Shown piece by piece: positions 1-6,514 of a stretch of DNA of 6,514 nucleotides. The stretch lies in contig DAOVLC010000088.1 of the NCBI GenBank assembly GCA_030631455.1, positions 1 through 6,514 on the forward strand, read 5' to 3'. Source of the stretch: Candidatus Zixiibacteriota bacterium (GTDB lineage: Bacteria > Zixibacteria > MSB-5A5 > JAABVY01 > JAHJOQ01). The position numbers were made by a program, and so were the translations under genes. Each line of letters begins with the position of its first letter. Position 1 is the first letter of the stretch. The notes under the pieces are model-generated. The model had not been told where the DNA came from. It saw only the letters and a list, made by a program, of their open reading frames with translations, and made no database searches.

Positions 1-2
1 CC

Positions 3-305
3 AATTATCCCGGCATACTCTTTATCGTAGACGAAACATTCACAACCTTTGGCTTGTCCAATAGTATATGCAGGTGCGAAATCGAATGCGAGCAGGACTC
101 CACAGTGTCGGTGTTTTCCTTCGGGGATCGGGTACAAGGCTTGAGCCTGAAGGGTACGAAATGGGAAGTCGACGGCGCGGACCTGTCTCCGGGATCACTC
201 GGACTGAGCAATAAGGCGACTGCGCAGGTTGTATCGATATCGATAGACTCGGGAAACCTGATCGTCTTTTCGGAATGCGATGTAGATGCGATAAGAATCG
301 GCTGA
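3..305 (+). CDS. Unrecognised protein, C-terminal 100 residues (5' end outside window)
   Basis: This reading frame is open from the left edge to a TGA at 303-305, so it is most likely the tail of a longer gene and not a small gene starting at the TTG at 54. Codon use resembles the downstream genes. The visible part alternates short hydrophobic stretches with polar, Gly- and Ser-rich turns, as in a beta-rich soluble or exported domain. It has no transmembrane segment. Three cysteines cluster as C-x-C-x3-C (residues 23, 25 and 29 of the visible part), with a fourth at residue 92, eight residues from the end. I recognise no family. It is separated from the transporter operon by 178 bases and is probably a different transcription unit. 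Two reverse-strand frames are also open here, so the strand is likely but not certain. Confidence 0.6.
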   Translation, partial: NYPGILFIVDETFTTFGLSNSICRCEIECEQDSTVSVFSFGDRVQGLSLKGTKWEVDGADLSPGSLGLSNKATAQVVSISIDSGNLIVFSECDVDAIRIG

Positions 306-359
306 AGCACCAGAGCATGAGTGGATTCGTGACCTAATCGTGAGACAGGAACTTTGCGA

Positions 360-389
360 TTGAATAACGAGTTGACATGATTGTATATA
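360..389 (+). promoter_or_regulatory. Weak candidate sigma70-type promoter
   Basis: TTGAAT (360-365) and TATATA (384-389) each match the -35 and -10 consensus at four of six positions and are 18 bases apart. This would start transcription near 396 and leave a leader of about 90 bases before the first gene. It is the best-spaced pair I found in the gap. The host's promoter consensus is unknown, so this is a guess from position and composition. Confidence 0.25.
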
Positions 390-469
390 AATGGAATGAA
401 CGGAGATGGAGGAGTCTCAATTTTGAAACTTTTGACCCTGTGAATCGTCAGTAATAAGTTGAAGATTGG

Positions 470-475
470 AAAGGA
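470..475 (+). promoter_or_regulatory. Ribosome binding site that sets the start of the YIP1 gene
   Basis: AAAGGA lies 8 bases before the ATG at 484. The longer reading from the TTG at 466 would place this site inside the coding sequence, and there is no comparable site upstream of 466. The ATG at 484 is therefore preferred. Confidence 0.7.
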
Positions 476-483
476 AAAAAGCT

Positions 484-1236
484 ATGGAGTCAGGTAGAAT
501 CGAAGAGAGCAGCACAGCGGCTGTAGAGATGAGCCCGTATCTCAGGTTCATCAATATCTTCTACTCACCCAAAGAGGTCTTCGCAAGCTTAGCAACCAGC
601 AAATGGGCGTGGATCGCGCCGGTGATTTTGGTATTCCTGATCGGATTGGCGTCGTATCCATTTGTCAAGACCATAATAGCGGATGAACGAGTTCGCGGCA
701 TGGAAAACAGCCCGTTGTTCGAGAGAATCCCTGAGGCCCAAAAGGAAGAGATTTTCGAGAGCACTCGTGAATCAATTGTGAATCCCCCGTGGTATCAGTG
801 GATACTTGGGGCACTTGCAGCATTCATCCCGGTCTTCGTTGCCGGTGGAATAATGCTCTTGATCGGGAATCTTATTCTCGGCGGAGAGACGAAATTCTGG
901 AAGATGTTGAATGTCTACGCTTTTTCCAGCCTGATCTCCATACCCGAAAACATCATAAAGGTACCACTCATATATTCGAAGGAAACGCTGGATATTCGCA
1001 CGAGCCTGGCGATCATTCTTCCATCCGACAGCACCTCATCTTTCACGTACGCATTCCTGAACAACATCGACATCTTTTCTATTTGGATGGTTTCGCTCGT
1101 GGTAATTGGAATGGGCGTGTATCTTCAGAAGATTTCAGTGAAGAAGATCGCCGTCTGGATTTCGATCCTCTGGTTGATCTGGGTGTTCATCAATAGCACA
1201 ATGGAGTATTACATCGGGGGCGGATTCGGACTATAG
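484..1236 (+). CDS. YIP1-family integral membrane protein
   Basis: A 250-residue polytopic inner-membrane protein. The N-terminal segment (residues 20-36, containing F-Y-S-P-K-E-V-F) resembles the 'sP-x-x-vF' opening common in bacterial YIP1-domain proteins. About five hydrophobic segments follow, at roughly 43-62, 106-134, 141-165, 197-215 and 222-240. A charged loop rich in Glu and Arg (about 65-100) separates the first two. This layout fits the YIP1 family. Bacterial members are mostly uncharacterised; eukaryotic ones act in membrane trafficking. The ATG start is chosen over the TTG at 466 because of the ribosome binding site at 470-475. It is the first gene of the operon, with the TolC gene 19 bases downstream, which suggests a role in assembly, membrane organisation or function of the exporter. 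That role is inference. Family assignment is by pattern and not by search. Confidence 0.75.
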   Translation: MESGRIEESSTAAVEMSPYLRFINIFYSPKEVFASLATSKWAWIAPVILVFLIGLASYPFVKTIIADERVRGMENSPLFERIPEAQKEEIFESTRESIVNPPWYQWILGALAAFIPVFVAGGIMLLIGNLILGGETKFWKMLNVYAFSSLISIPENIIKVPLIYSKETLDIRTSLAIILPSDSTSSFTYAFLNNIDIFSIWMVSLVVIGMGVYLQKISVKKIAVWISILWLIWVFINSTMEYYIGGGFGL

Positions 1237-1255
1237 TAATCAATAGGAGTCTACA

Positions 1256-2596
1256 ATGAGACCATGTAAGAAAAGCGCCATCCTAACTCTCACATTCTAT
1301 CTGGTGATTGCAGTCCTTGCCGCACCGGTAACGATTAACGCACAGGGCAAAGTATATACTCTGAAGGAGTGCATTGACAAAGCGCTGAAAACGAACTTGA
1401 CACTTGTGCAGACCAGAGGCTACTTCGAACAGGCGAAGGCGGATGCACTTGCCGCCAAGGGAGCATTCCTGCCCGACCTGAACTGGAGAATATCCGGATC
1501 TTACAGCCACCAAAAGTGGACGTCGTTCCAGGACCCGGTCACCGGGGAGTTTGTCGTAGGGGAGTTTTCCCAGGATGTTCATGGCTATCAGGCATCCCTC
1601 GATGCAAGTCTGATGCTTTTTGATGGGTTCGGCAATTTCTTCAATCTTGCAAGGTCGAGAGCAAACGTCTCGTCATATAGAAATAGGGTCTCACAGCAGG
1701 AACTGAATGCGGCATACAATGTCAAGTCGCAATATTTTAGTCTGCTTCAGGCACACGCAACCTTCAAGATCACGCAAAAGGCGCTTGAACGGACGCAGGA
1801 GCTGATGAAGATCGCCCAGACGAAATATGAACTCGGGTCGGCATCACGCTCTGATGTGTTGAAGGCGAAGGTATCTCTCTCGCAGGCACAGCTCGATATG
1901 CTCACGTCCGAGAATCGCGTCAGCAAAGCACAAGCGAATCTGAACTATGCAATCGGTGAGCCTGTGGATCAGGAGATCAGAGTTAAAGACGTCGAGATAT
2001 CTGACGTTGATTACTCTCTTTCAGATGTAAGCGCTCAGTCCCTGCGCAGCAATCCCGGCTATCTGTCTGCACAAGATGACTTGAGCGCTGCAAAACATGG
2101 CCTGCGGAATGCTCAAAGCGATTACCTGCCAACTCTCAGTCTTTCGGCCAGCAAGTACTGGGTTGGACCTGAACTCGGTGAAATGGATGACTGGTTAAGC
2201 AGAAACTACACCACTACTATTGGCGGGCGCCTGAGTTTCAATATTTTCGATCGCTTTATGACTAAGCAGCGAAATGACTATGCCAAGGCAAATCTGCACA
2301 GTGCGGAATACGGAGTCAGTGACTGGAAGCGAGCCGTGGAACTCGAAGCACGAGAAGCCTACTTAAACCTCCAGGAAACATTGAAGGCGCGTGAGCTATC
2401 CGACGAGAAATTCGCTTCGGCACAAGAAGACTACAAACTGGCTCAGGAGAAATATACTCTCGGCGCAGCGACGATACTTGACATCCTCGACGCCGAAGTC
2501 AGCCTGAGAACAGCTGAATCAGACCAGGTTGACAGCAAGTACAATTACTTACTCGCAGTTGCGCGACTAAAGACAGTTATGGGAATCATTGAATGA
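1256..2596 (+). CDS. TolC-family outer membrane efflux channel
   Basis: A 446-residue outer-membrane factor that would form the trimeric duct through which the exporter discharges its substrate. Residues 1-29 are a Sec signal peptide with probable cleavage after N-A (29|30). The mature start (Y-T-L-K-E-C-I-D-K-A-L) is the typical opening of the family. The protein shows the internal duplication expected of TolC. Residues 187-234 and 396-443 are related 48-residue helical stretches, both starting A-Q-x-K-Y-x-L-G-x-A and continuing with D-(V/I)-L-(K/D)-A-(K/E)-V-S-L. Length is normal for the family. The Cys at position 4 is not in a lipobox, so a lipid anchor is not supported. AGGAG (1245-1249) lies 6 bases before the ATG. 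The adaptor gene follows after 19 bases, which fits a dedicated channel for this pump and not a shared one. Confidence 0.95.
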   Translation: MRPCKKSAILTLTFYLVIAVLAAPVTINAQGKVYTLKECIDKALKTNLTLVQTRGYFEQAKADALAAKGAFLPDLNWRISGSYSHQKWTSFQDPVTGEFVVGEFSQDVHGYQASLDASLMLFDGFGNFFNLARSRANVSSYRNRVSQQELNAAYNVKSQYFSLLQAHATFKITQKALERTQELMKIAQTKYELGSASRSDVLKAKVSLSQAQLDMLTSENRVSKAQANLNYAIGEPVDQEIRVKDVEISDVDYSLSDVSAQSLRSNPGYLSAQDDLSAAKHGLRNAQSDYLPTLSLSASKYWVGPELGEMDDWLSRNYTTTIGGRLSFNIFDRFMTKQRNDYAKANLHSAEYGVSDWKRAVELEAREAYLNLQETLKARELSDEKFASAQEDYKLAQEKYTLGAATILDILDAEVSLRTAESDQVDSKYNYLLAVARLKTVMGIIE

Positions 2597-2615
2597 CGAA
2601 AGAAGGTGACCGACC

Positions 2616-3953
2616 GTGTCAGATAATGTAGAACAGCCGAACAAAGTCGTCAGGAAGAAAAAGTCAAAGAAGAAACTTTTCATTATCCTCGGCGCAGCGC
2701 TGGTAGTGGTGGTTTTGGTCGTGGTCAACCTCTCCAGATCCTCGGAGAAAGGACGCGAAGTAACCGCCGGGTTCGTTGAACGCGGAGACATCATATCGAA
2801 GGTGACCGCGACAGGGCGTGTCAAGCCCAAGACTGAAGTTAAGATCCAGGCGTCAGTCCAGGCGACGATTGTCCAGCTGCCTGCTGAGGAGGGCGATACC
2901 GTGAAAGCGGGTGACCTGCTCGTGAAGCTCGATCAGACCAGGTACCAAGCGGCCGTCCGCATGGCCAAGGCTACTCTATCCTCAGCTAAGGCAACCATGA
3001 AACAGAATGAAGCCAACATGCTCGAAGCGGAATTGAGCAGAAATCGGGCCGAGAAGTTGTTCGCCCAGGGATTGCTGTCCGAAGAATTGAAAATCTCCGC
3101 GGAGACCGGCTATGAGGTCGCCAAAGCGCGTTACGAATCGGCCGGGTATCAGGTTGAGCAGTACAGCGCCAGCGTAACACAGGCAAACGATCAGCTCAGT
3201 AAGACGATTCTCAGGGCACCGATGAACGGGGTCGTAACCGAACTGAATGCCGAGGTTGGCGAGATTGTGCTGGTAGGTACCATGAACAACCCGGGTACTG
3301 TCATCATGACTGTATCCGACCTGAGCGTGATCGAGGTCGAGGCCGAAGTCGATGAGACCGACATCGCCACTGTTGAGCTTGGACAAAAAGCGAAGATCAC
3401 GGTGGATGCATTCCAGGACACCAGTTTCGCAGGAATCGTAACCGAGATTGGCAATGCGGCGAAGATCTCCGGCTTTTCTTCCGGAGATCAGGTAACGAAC
3501 TTCCTTGTCAAGGTGCAGTTCGTCGATGCGTACAAGCATGTGAAACCGGGTATGACCGCCGAAGTCGATATCACTACGGATGAGCATCTCGACGTTCTTC
3601 ATGTGCCGATTCAGGCGGTCGTAATGCGGGACGAGCTTCCGGATGAAGACGATGAAAGCGATGCCGAACCATCGGACAACTCCGGAGCGATAGCGGCAGA
3701 GGAACCTCTCGAGGATGACAAAGATAAAGATGATAAGTCGGAGGATCAGGAATACGAGGGCGTATTCATCATAGAGGACGGCAAGGCATCATTCGTTCAG
3801 GTCACCACCGGTATCGCGGATCAGCGGAATATAGAGATCACTATTGGGCCTTCCGACAGCACCAAAATCGTAGTTGGCCCATACAGGATGCTGCGAAAGC
3901 TCGATCATGGTGAAGATGTAAAGATAACAAAAACTGTCGGCGAAGAAGAATAA
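2616..3953 (+). CDS. MacA/HlyD-type periplasmic adaptor (membrane fusion protein) with acidic insert
   Basis: A 445-residue adaptor linking inner-membrane permease to the TolC channel. A Lys/Arg-rich N-terminus (residues 10-20) precedes one membrane anchor (about 21-37), leaving the rest in the periplasm. Next come the first lipoyl/barrel-sandwich half (about 60-106, ending G-D-L-L-V-K-L-D), an Ala/Glu-rich helical hairpin (about 107-195), and the second lipoyl half starting [10 protein letters not shown] (198-207). A beta-barrel domain follows, ending near V-P-I-Q-A-V-V (330-336), then a membrane-proximal domain (about 382-445). Residues 339-381 form an Asp/Glu-rich insert between these last two domains. 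Start is GTG, with AAGGTG (2603-2608) 7 bases upstream and no competing in-frame ATG. Domain order and the neighbouring MacB-like genes indicate a MacA-type adaptor and not an RND adaptor. Confidence 0.93.
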   Translation: MSDNVEQPNKVVRKKKSKKKLFIILGAALVVVVLVVVNLSRSSEKGREVTAGFVERGDIISKVTATGRVKPKTEVKIQASVQATIVQLPAEEGDTVKAGDLLVKLDQTRYQAAVRMAKATLSSAKATMKQNEANMLEAELSRNRAEKLFAQGLLSEELKISAETGYEVAKARYESAGYQVEQYSASVTQANDQLSKTILRAPMNGVVTELNAEVGEIVLVGTMNNPGTVIMTVSDLSVIEVEAEVDETDIATVELGQKAKITVDAFQDTSFAGIVTEIGNAAKISGFSSGDQVTNFLVKVQFVDAYKHVKPGMTAEVDITTDEHLDVLHVPIQAVVMRDELPDEDDESDAEPSDNSGAIAAEEPLEDDKDKDDKSEDQEYEGVFIIEDGKASFVQVTTGIADQRNIEITIGPSDSTKIVVGPYRMLRKLDHGEDVKITKTVGEEE

Positions 3954-3966
3954 GAAGGTAATCCAA

Positions 3967-4662
3967 ATGCTGATACAGACGAAAAACCTCTGGAAGACAT
4001 ACATAATGGGAACTGAGGAGCTTCATGCTCTTCGCGGTGTGGATCTCTCGGTCGAGAAGGGCGAATATCTTGCGATAATGGGGCCGTCGGGTTCAGGCAA
4101 ATCGACTCTGATGAACCTGATTGGATGCCTCGACACTCCTACGCAGGGATCATATTATCTCAACGATCAACTTGTCTCGGATCTTTGCGACGACGACCTT
4201 GCCAGAATCAGAAACAAGGAGATCGGATTTGTATTCCAGACGTTTAATCTCCTTCCCCGCGCCACCGCTCTTCACAATGTCGAACTGCCTCTTATATACA
4301 GCGGCACGGACTCTGCCACGCGCAAGGAGAAGGCAAAACAAGCTCTTGCCTCGGTCGATCTCTCCGACAGGATGAGCCACAAGCCGAACGAACTCTCCGG
4401 CGGACAGAGACAGAGGGTCGCTCTGGCAAGGGCGCTTGCCAACAGCCCGTCCATTCTTCTGGCTGATGAGCCGACCGGGAATCTCGATACCGCCACAGGT
4501 AAAGAGATCATGGGTGTCTTCGACACGCTTCACCATCAAGGCAATACGATCATAATGGTTACCCACGAGGCTCACATCGCTGAGTGTGCCGAGAGAGTTG
4601 TATATCTCCTCGATGGACAGATAGAACGAGAAGAACGACGAGCCAGAACGATGGTGTCATGA
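3967..4662 (+). CDS. ABC transporter ATP-binding protein, MacB/LolD type
   Basis: A 231-residue cytoplasmic ATPase with every expected motif. These are an aromatic A-loop residue (Tyr12), Walker [10 protein letters not shown] (39-47), Q-loop Gln91 in [10 protein letters not shown], and signature L-S-G-G-Q (143-147). Walker B is I-L-L-A-D-E (163-168) with catalytic Glu168, followed by D-loop G-N-L-D (171-174) and H-loop His200. The A-D-E-P-T-G-N-L-D stretch and the F-N-L-L-P after the Q-loop are typical of the MacB/LolD/FtsE group, whose members pair with permeases carrying large extracytoplasmic domains. AGAAGG (3953-3958) precedes the ATG by 8 bases. The stop overlaps the next gene's start by 4 bases (ATGA). 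The ATPase is a separate polypeptide, unlike fused E. coli MacB, and would have to energise both permeases that follow. Confidence 0.96.
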   Translation: MLIQTKNLWKTYIMGTEELHALRGVDLSVEKGEYLAIMGPSGSGKSTLMNLIGCLDTPTQGSYYLNDQLVSDLCDDDLARIRNKEIGFVFQTFNLLPRATALHNVELPLIYSGTDSATRKEKAKQALASVDLSDRMSHKPNELSGGQRQRVALARALANSPSILLADEPTGNLDTATGKEIMGVFDTLHHQGNTIIMVTHEAHIAECAERVVYLLDGQIEREERRARTMVS

Positions 4663-5879
4663 GGCTCTGGGACATCACAGTATTATCGGCGCAGGCACTC
4701 CGCGCCCACCTTCTCCGAACGTCGCTCACGATCCTGGGTGTCGTCATTGGTGTCACATCGGTTATTGCCATAGTGTCGATTATTGAAGGATTTGATCGCA
4801 AAGTTGCGGAGTTGATGAACTCGATGGGGACGGCTTCTTTTCTCGTATCGAAGATAGGAATGCCAACCTCCGAAGAGGAATTCTTCAAGGCGCTGAAACG
4901 TAAGGACATTTCGATGGCAGACTTTCGGGCTGTTCGAGAGGAGTGCGAGTCATGCTACAGAGTCGGCGCTCGGGCCTTTACATCGAAGCAAATCAAATAC
5001 GGCAGAGAGAAACTCAATAATGTGCCTATTGCCGGCGGAACACCGCAGTTCATTGAAATTACCGAGTTCGAGATTGGCGAAGGCCGTCTCCATTCGGACT
5101 TCGAAGAGGAGCACTCAAGGCAGGTCGTTCTGCTGGGGGCCTCTGCCAAGGAAAGCCTTTTCGGCGATGACGATCCGATCGGGAGACGTGTCAAGATCGG
5201 TGGCTACAAATATGAAGTCATTGGCGTATCGAAGCCACGAGGAGCAATTCTCGGAGAGGATTTGGACAAGTTCGCAATGATTCCTCTCAGCACGTTCCGC
5301 AAGCATTTCGGAACCAACCGCACGCTCGATCTTCTCATGAACGCGAGATCGACAGAGGAAGTTCAGGAGGCGATGGATGAGGTCAGGATGATTTTGCGCG
5401 CGAGACGACACGTACCATACAACGAGGATGATGATTTCTCGATCATCACATCCGAGGGGATGATGGCGCTGTATGATCAGGTCACTAAGGCCGTGCGAGC
5501 GATGGCGATTGGTATTCCGGCAATCGCCCTGGTGGTCGCCGGAATCGTGGTCATGAATATCATGATGGTTTCGGTAACGGAACGAACGCGTGAAATAGGC
5601 ATAAGAAAATCTCTCGGAGCACGGAGGAAGTACATCCTGCTTCAGTTCATACTCGAAGCCCTTCTGATGTCCATGGCCGGAGGCCTGGCTGGCATAGCGC
5701 TCGGGCTGATATTGGCAAAAGTGCTGACAGATGCGGGAGATCTGCCATTCGTGATTTCCTTCGTAGCGATCGGCAGCGGGATATTTGTGTCTACCGGAAT
5801 AGGTGTGATTTTCGGCCTCTACCCTGCCGTCAGAGGTTCCAAGCTTGATCCTGTCGAAGCGATGAGGTATGAAACGTGA
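4659..5879 (+). CDS. MacB/FtsX-type ABC permease, first copy
   Basis: A 406-residue inner-membrane permease with the MacB layout. TM1 is about 22-42 (T-I-L-G-V-V-I-G-V), a large extracytoplasmic domain covers about 45-278, and three more TM helices lie at about 283-306, 328-353 and 366-388. [14 protein letters not shown] (308-321) after TM2 is the hallmark cytoplasmic segment that contacts the ATPase. The end, [10 protein letters not shown], is the usual family C-terminus. The MacB core motif D-P-I-G (172-175) is present. The frame is open further upstream, to 4584, but that would overlap the ATPase gene by 79 bases with non-family sequence. ATG 4659 gives the normal N-terminus and the ATGA overlap. 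There is no good Shine-Dalgarno site here, so translation probably depends on coupling to the ATPase gene. The extracytoplasmic domain has a C-x-x-C pair (96, 99). Confidence 0.94.
   Translation: MRLWDITVLSAQALRAHLLRTSLTILGVVIGVTSVIAIVSIIEGFDRKVAELMNSMGTASFLVSKIGMPTSEEEFFKALKRKDISMADFRAVREECESCYRVGARAFTSKQIKYGREKLNNVPIAGGTPQFIEITEFEIGEGRLHSDFEEEHSRQVVLLGASAKESLFGDDDPIGRRVKIGGYKYEVIGVSKPRGAILGEDLDKFAMIPLSTFRKHFGTNRTLDLLMNARSTEEVQEAMDEVRMILRARRHVPYNEDDDFSIITSEGMMALYDQVTKAVRAMAIGIPAIALVVAGIVVMNIMMVSVTERTREIGIRKSLGARRKYILLQFILEALLMSMAGGLAGIALGLILAKVLTDAGDLPFVISFVAIGSGIFVSTGIGVIFGLYPAVRGSKLDPVEAMRYET
5864..5868 (+). promoter_or_regulatory. Ribosome binding site for the second permease, inside the first
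   Basis: GAGGT lies 7 bases before the GTG at 5876, within the final codons of the first permease. It supports the GTG at 5876 over the in-frame GTG at 5885, and suggests the second permease can initiate on its own as well as by coupling. Confidence 0.6.
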
Positions 5880-6514
5880 CCATTGTGGAAGGAATCGAAG
5901 GAGTCAAGCTGGCTCTCGATTCGATCTGGTCGAACAAGTTCAGATCGTTCATGACCATTCTCGGTGTTCTGATCGGAGTCGCATCGGTAATCGCCATGGT
6001 CTCGATCATTGAGGGAGTGGACGTGTCGGTGAAGGGCTCAATCGAGGATATGGGTACAAATGTGCTGTACGTTGATCAATATGCACCCAATACGGACCAC
6101 TCGAATCTCTCGGATGAGGAACGGAATCGAAAACAGATCACTAACGACGAAGCGGAAGTAATAAGCAAGCAGTGTCCATCGGTGGGAGCTGTCGCGCCAC
6201 AGAATCATTACTACCATCCCGGAGGCAACGTTGTCAAATACCAGGACCGTGTAATCGATCGTCCAACGATTTTTGGCACAGTCCCCGACTATGAAACAGT
6301 GCGGAACAACTACGCCAACCAGGGACGTTTCTTCACCGAGTCCGAGAATCACCATGCAGCGCGAGTTTGCGCTATCGGGCAGGATATTGCGGACGGCCTT
6401 TTCCCCGATGTGGACCCGCTTGGCAAGACTATCACGGTCAACAACACCAAGTTTACTGTTATCGGTGTCATGGAGAAACGAACGGCCGGACTCGGAAGCT
6501 CCGAGGACGATTTC
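5876..6514 (+). CDS. MacB/FtsX-type ABC permease, second copy (3' end outside window)
   Basis: The frame starts at GTG 5876, overlapping the previous stop by 4 bases (GTGA), and is open to the right edge, giving 213 residues. It has an N-terminal amphipathic stretch, TM1 (about 26-46, T-I-L-G-V-L-I-G-V-A-S-V-I-A-M) and the start of the extracytoplasmic MacB core domain, including D-P-L-G-K (180-184) and F-T-V-I-G-V. Against the first permease, the TM1 block is nearly identical (18 of 21 residues by eye: 27-47 here, 24-44 there). The outer domain is much less similar; for example, 13 of 37 residues match around the D-P-x-G motif. It is thus a diverged paralogue, not a recent copy. The three remaining TM helices should lie beyond the window. 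It probably pairs with the first permease and shares its ATPase, but two homodimeric pumps are also possible. Confidence 0.92.
   Translation, partial: MTIVEGIEGVKLALDSIWSNKFRSFMTILGVLIGVASVIAMVSIIEGVDVSVKGSIEDMGTNVLYVDQYAPNTDHSNLSDEERNRKQITNDEAEVISKQCPSVGAVAPQNHYYHPGGNVVKYQDRVIDRPTIFGTVPDYETVRNNYANQGRFFTESENHHAARVCAIGQDIADGLFPDVDPLGKTITVNNTKFTVIGVMEKRTAGLGSSEDDF

Larger units (their letters stand above)
306..483. other. Intergenic region upstream of the exporter operon
   Basis: This is the only substantial non-coding gap in the window and should hold the operon's promoter. It is visibly more AT-rich than the flanking genes. I see no convincing stem-loop plus T-run terminator for the upstream gene and no RNA gene. 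It contains a directly repeated TCGTGA (327-332 and 338-343, 11 bases apart), a weak promoter-like pair near 360-389, and a repeated TTTTGA (421-426 and 430-435). Confidence 0.6.

Noticed and set aside
232..245. Perfect 14-base palindrome TATCGATATCGATA
   Set aside because: It lies inside the coding frame of the left-edge gene and arises from alternating Ser (TCG) and Ile (ATA) codons. There is no sign it is a regulatory or attachment site.
5..318. Two reverse-strand open frames of about 90-100 codons opposite the left-edge gene
   Set aside because: The forward frame continues open to the window edge with codon use like the neighbouring genes. The reverse translations are Ser/Pro/Arg-rich without recognisable structure. 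They are not fully excluded because the gene is incomplete.
372..389. Perfect TTGACA (372-377) followed by TATATA (384-389) as a promoter
   Set aside because: The boxes are only 6 bases apart, far from the roughly 17 needed, and no good -10 box lies 16-18 bases after the TTGACA.
2982..3602. A 206-codon open frame on the reverse strand inside the adaptor gene
   Set aside because: It lies wholly opposite a well-supported adaptor domain sequence, and its translation shows no recognisable domain. It is explained as a shadow of the coding frame.
4150..4575. A 141-codon reverse-strand open frame inside the ATPase gene
   Set aside because: It is opposite conserved ABC motifs, with no start context or family features of its own.
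4584..4658. Upstream extension of the first permease by 25 codons
   Set aside because: The added residues are not like the family's N-terminus and overlap the end of the ATPase gene. The ATG at 4659 gives the standard MacB permease length and an ATGA overlap.
1..6514. tRNA or rRNA genes, CRISPR arrays, insertion sequences, riboswitches
   Set aside because: I looked on both strands. Almost the whole window is accounted for by protein-coding genes, and no repeat array, terminal inverted repeat or structured RNA signature was seen.

Overview
The window holds most of one operon, all on the + strand, for a Gram-negative export machine of the MacAB-TolC type. The C-terminal tail of an unrelated gene precedes it. 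The organism must have an outer membrane, since a TolC-family channel with a signal peptide is encoded together with a membrane-anchored periplasmic adaptor. Base composition looks close to balanced, and coding uses ATG and GTG starts with clear Shine-Dalgarno sites. The gene set and order resemble what I recall from uncultured lineages around the FCB group (for example Zixibacteria-like genomes). That is a low-confidence inference; the sequence carries no taxonomic marker.

Layout. 3-305: 3' end of an unrecognised protein, open at the left edge. 306-483: non-coding gap with a weak candidate promoter and a short direct repeat, no clear terminator. 484-1236: YIP1-family polytopic membrane protein. 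1256-2596: TolC-family outer-membrane channel. 2616-3953: MacA/HlyD-type periplasmic adaptor with an unusual acidic insert. 3967-4662: MacB/LolD-type ABC ATPase. 4659-5879: MacB/FtsX-type permease. 5876-6514: a second, divergent permease of the same type, cut by the right edge. The gaps within the operon are 19, 19 and 13 bases, followed by two 4-base start/stop overlaps (ATGA, GTGA), so co-transcription and coupled translation are very likely.

How the parts fit. The ATPase powers the inner-membrane permeases. Their extracytoplasmic domains contact the adaptor, which joins them to the TolC-like duct across the outer membrane. Unlike E. coli MacB, where ATPase and permease are one polypeptide, they are separate here, and one ATPase is followed by two different permeases. 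This suggests a heteromeric transporter. The YIP1 protein at the head of the operon is not part of any classical MacAB-TolC pump, and it and the permease pair are the most interesting parts. Nothing in the window identifies the substrate.
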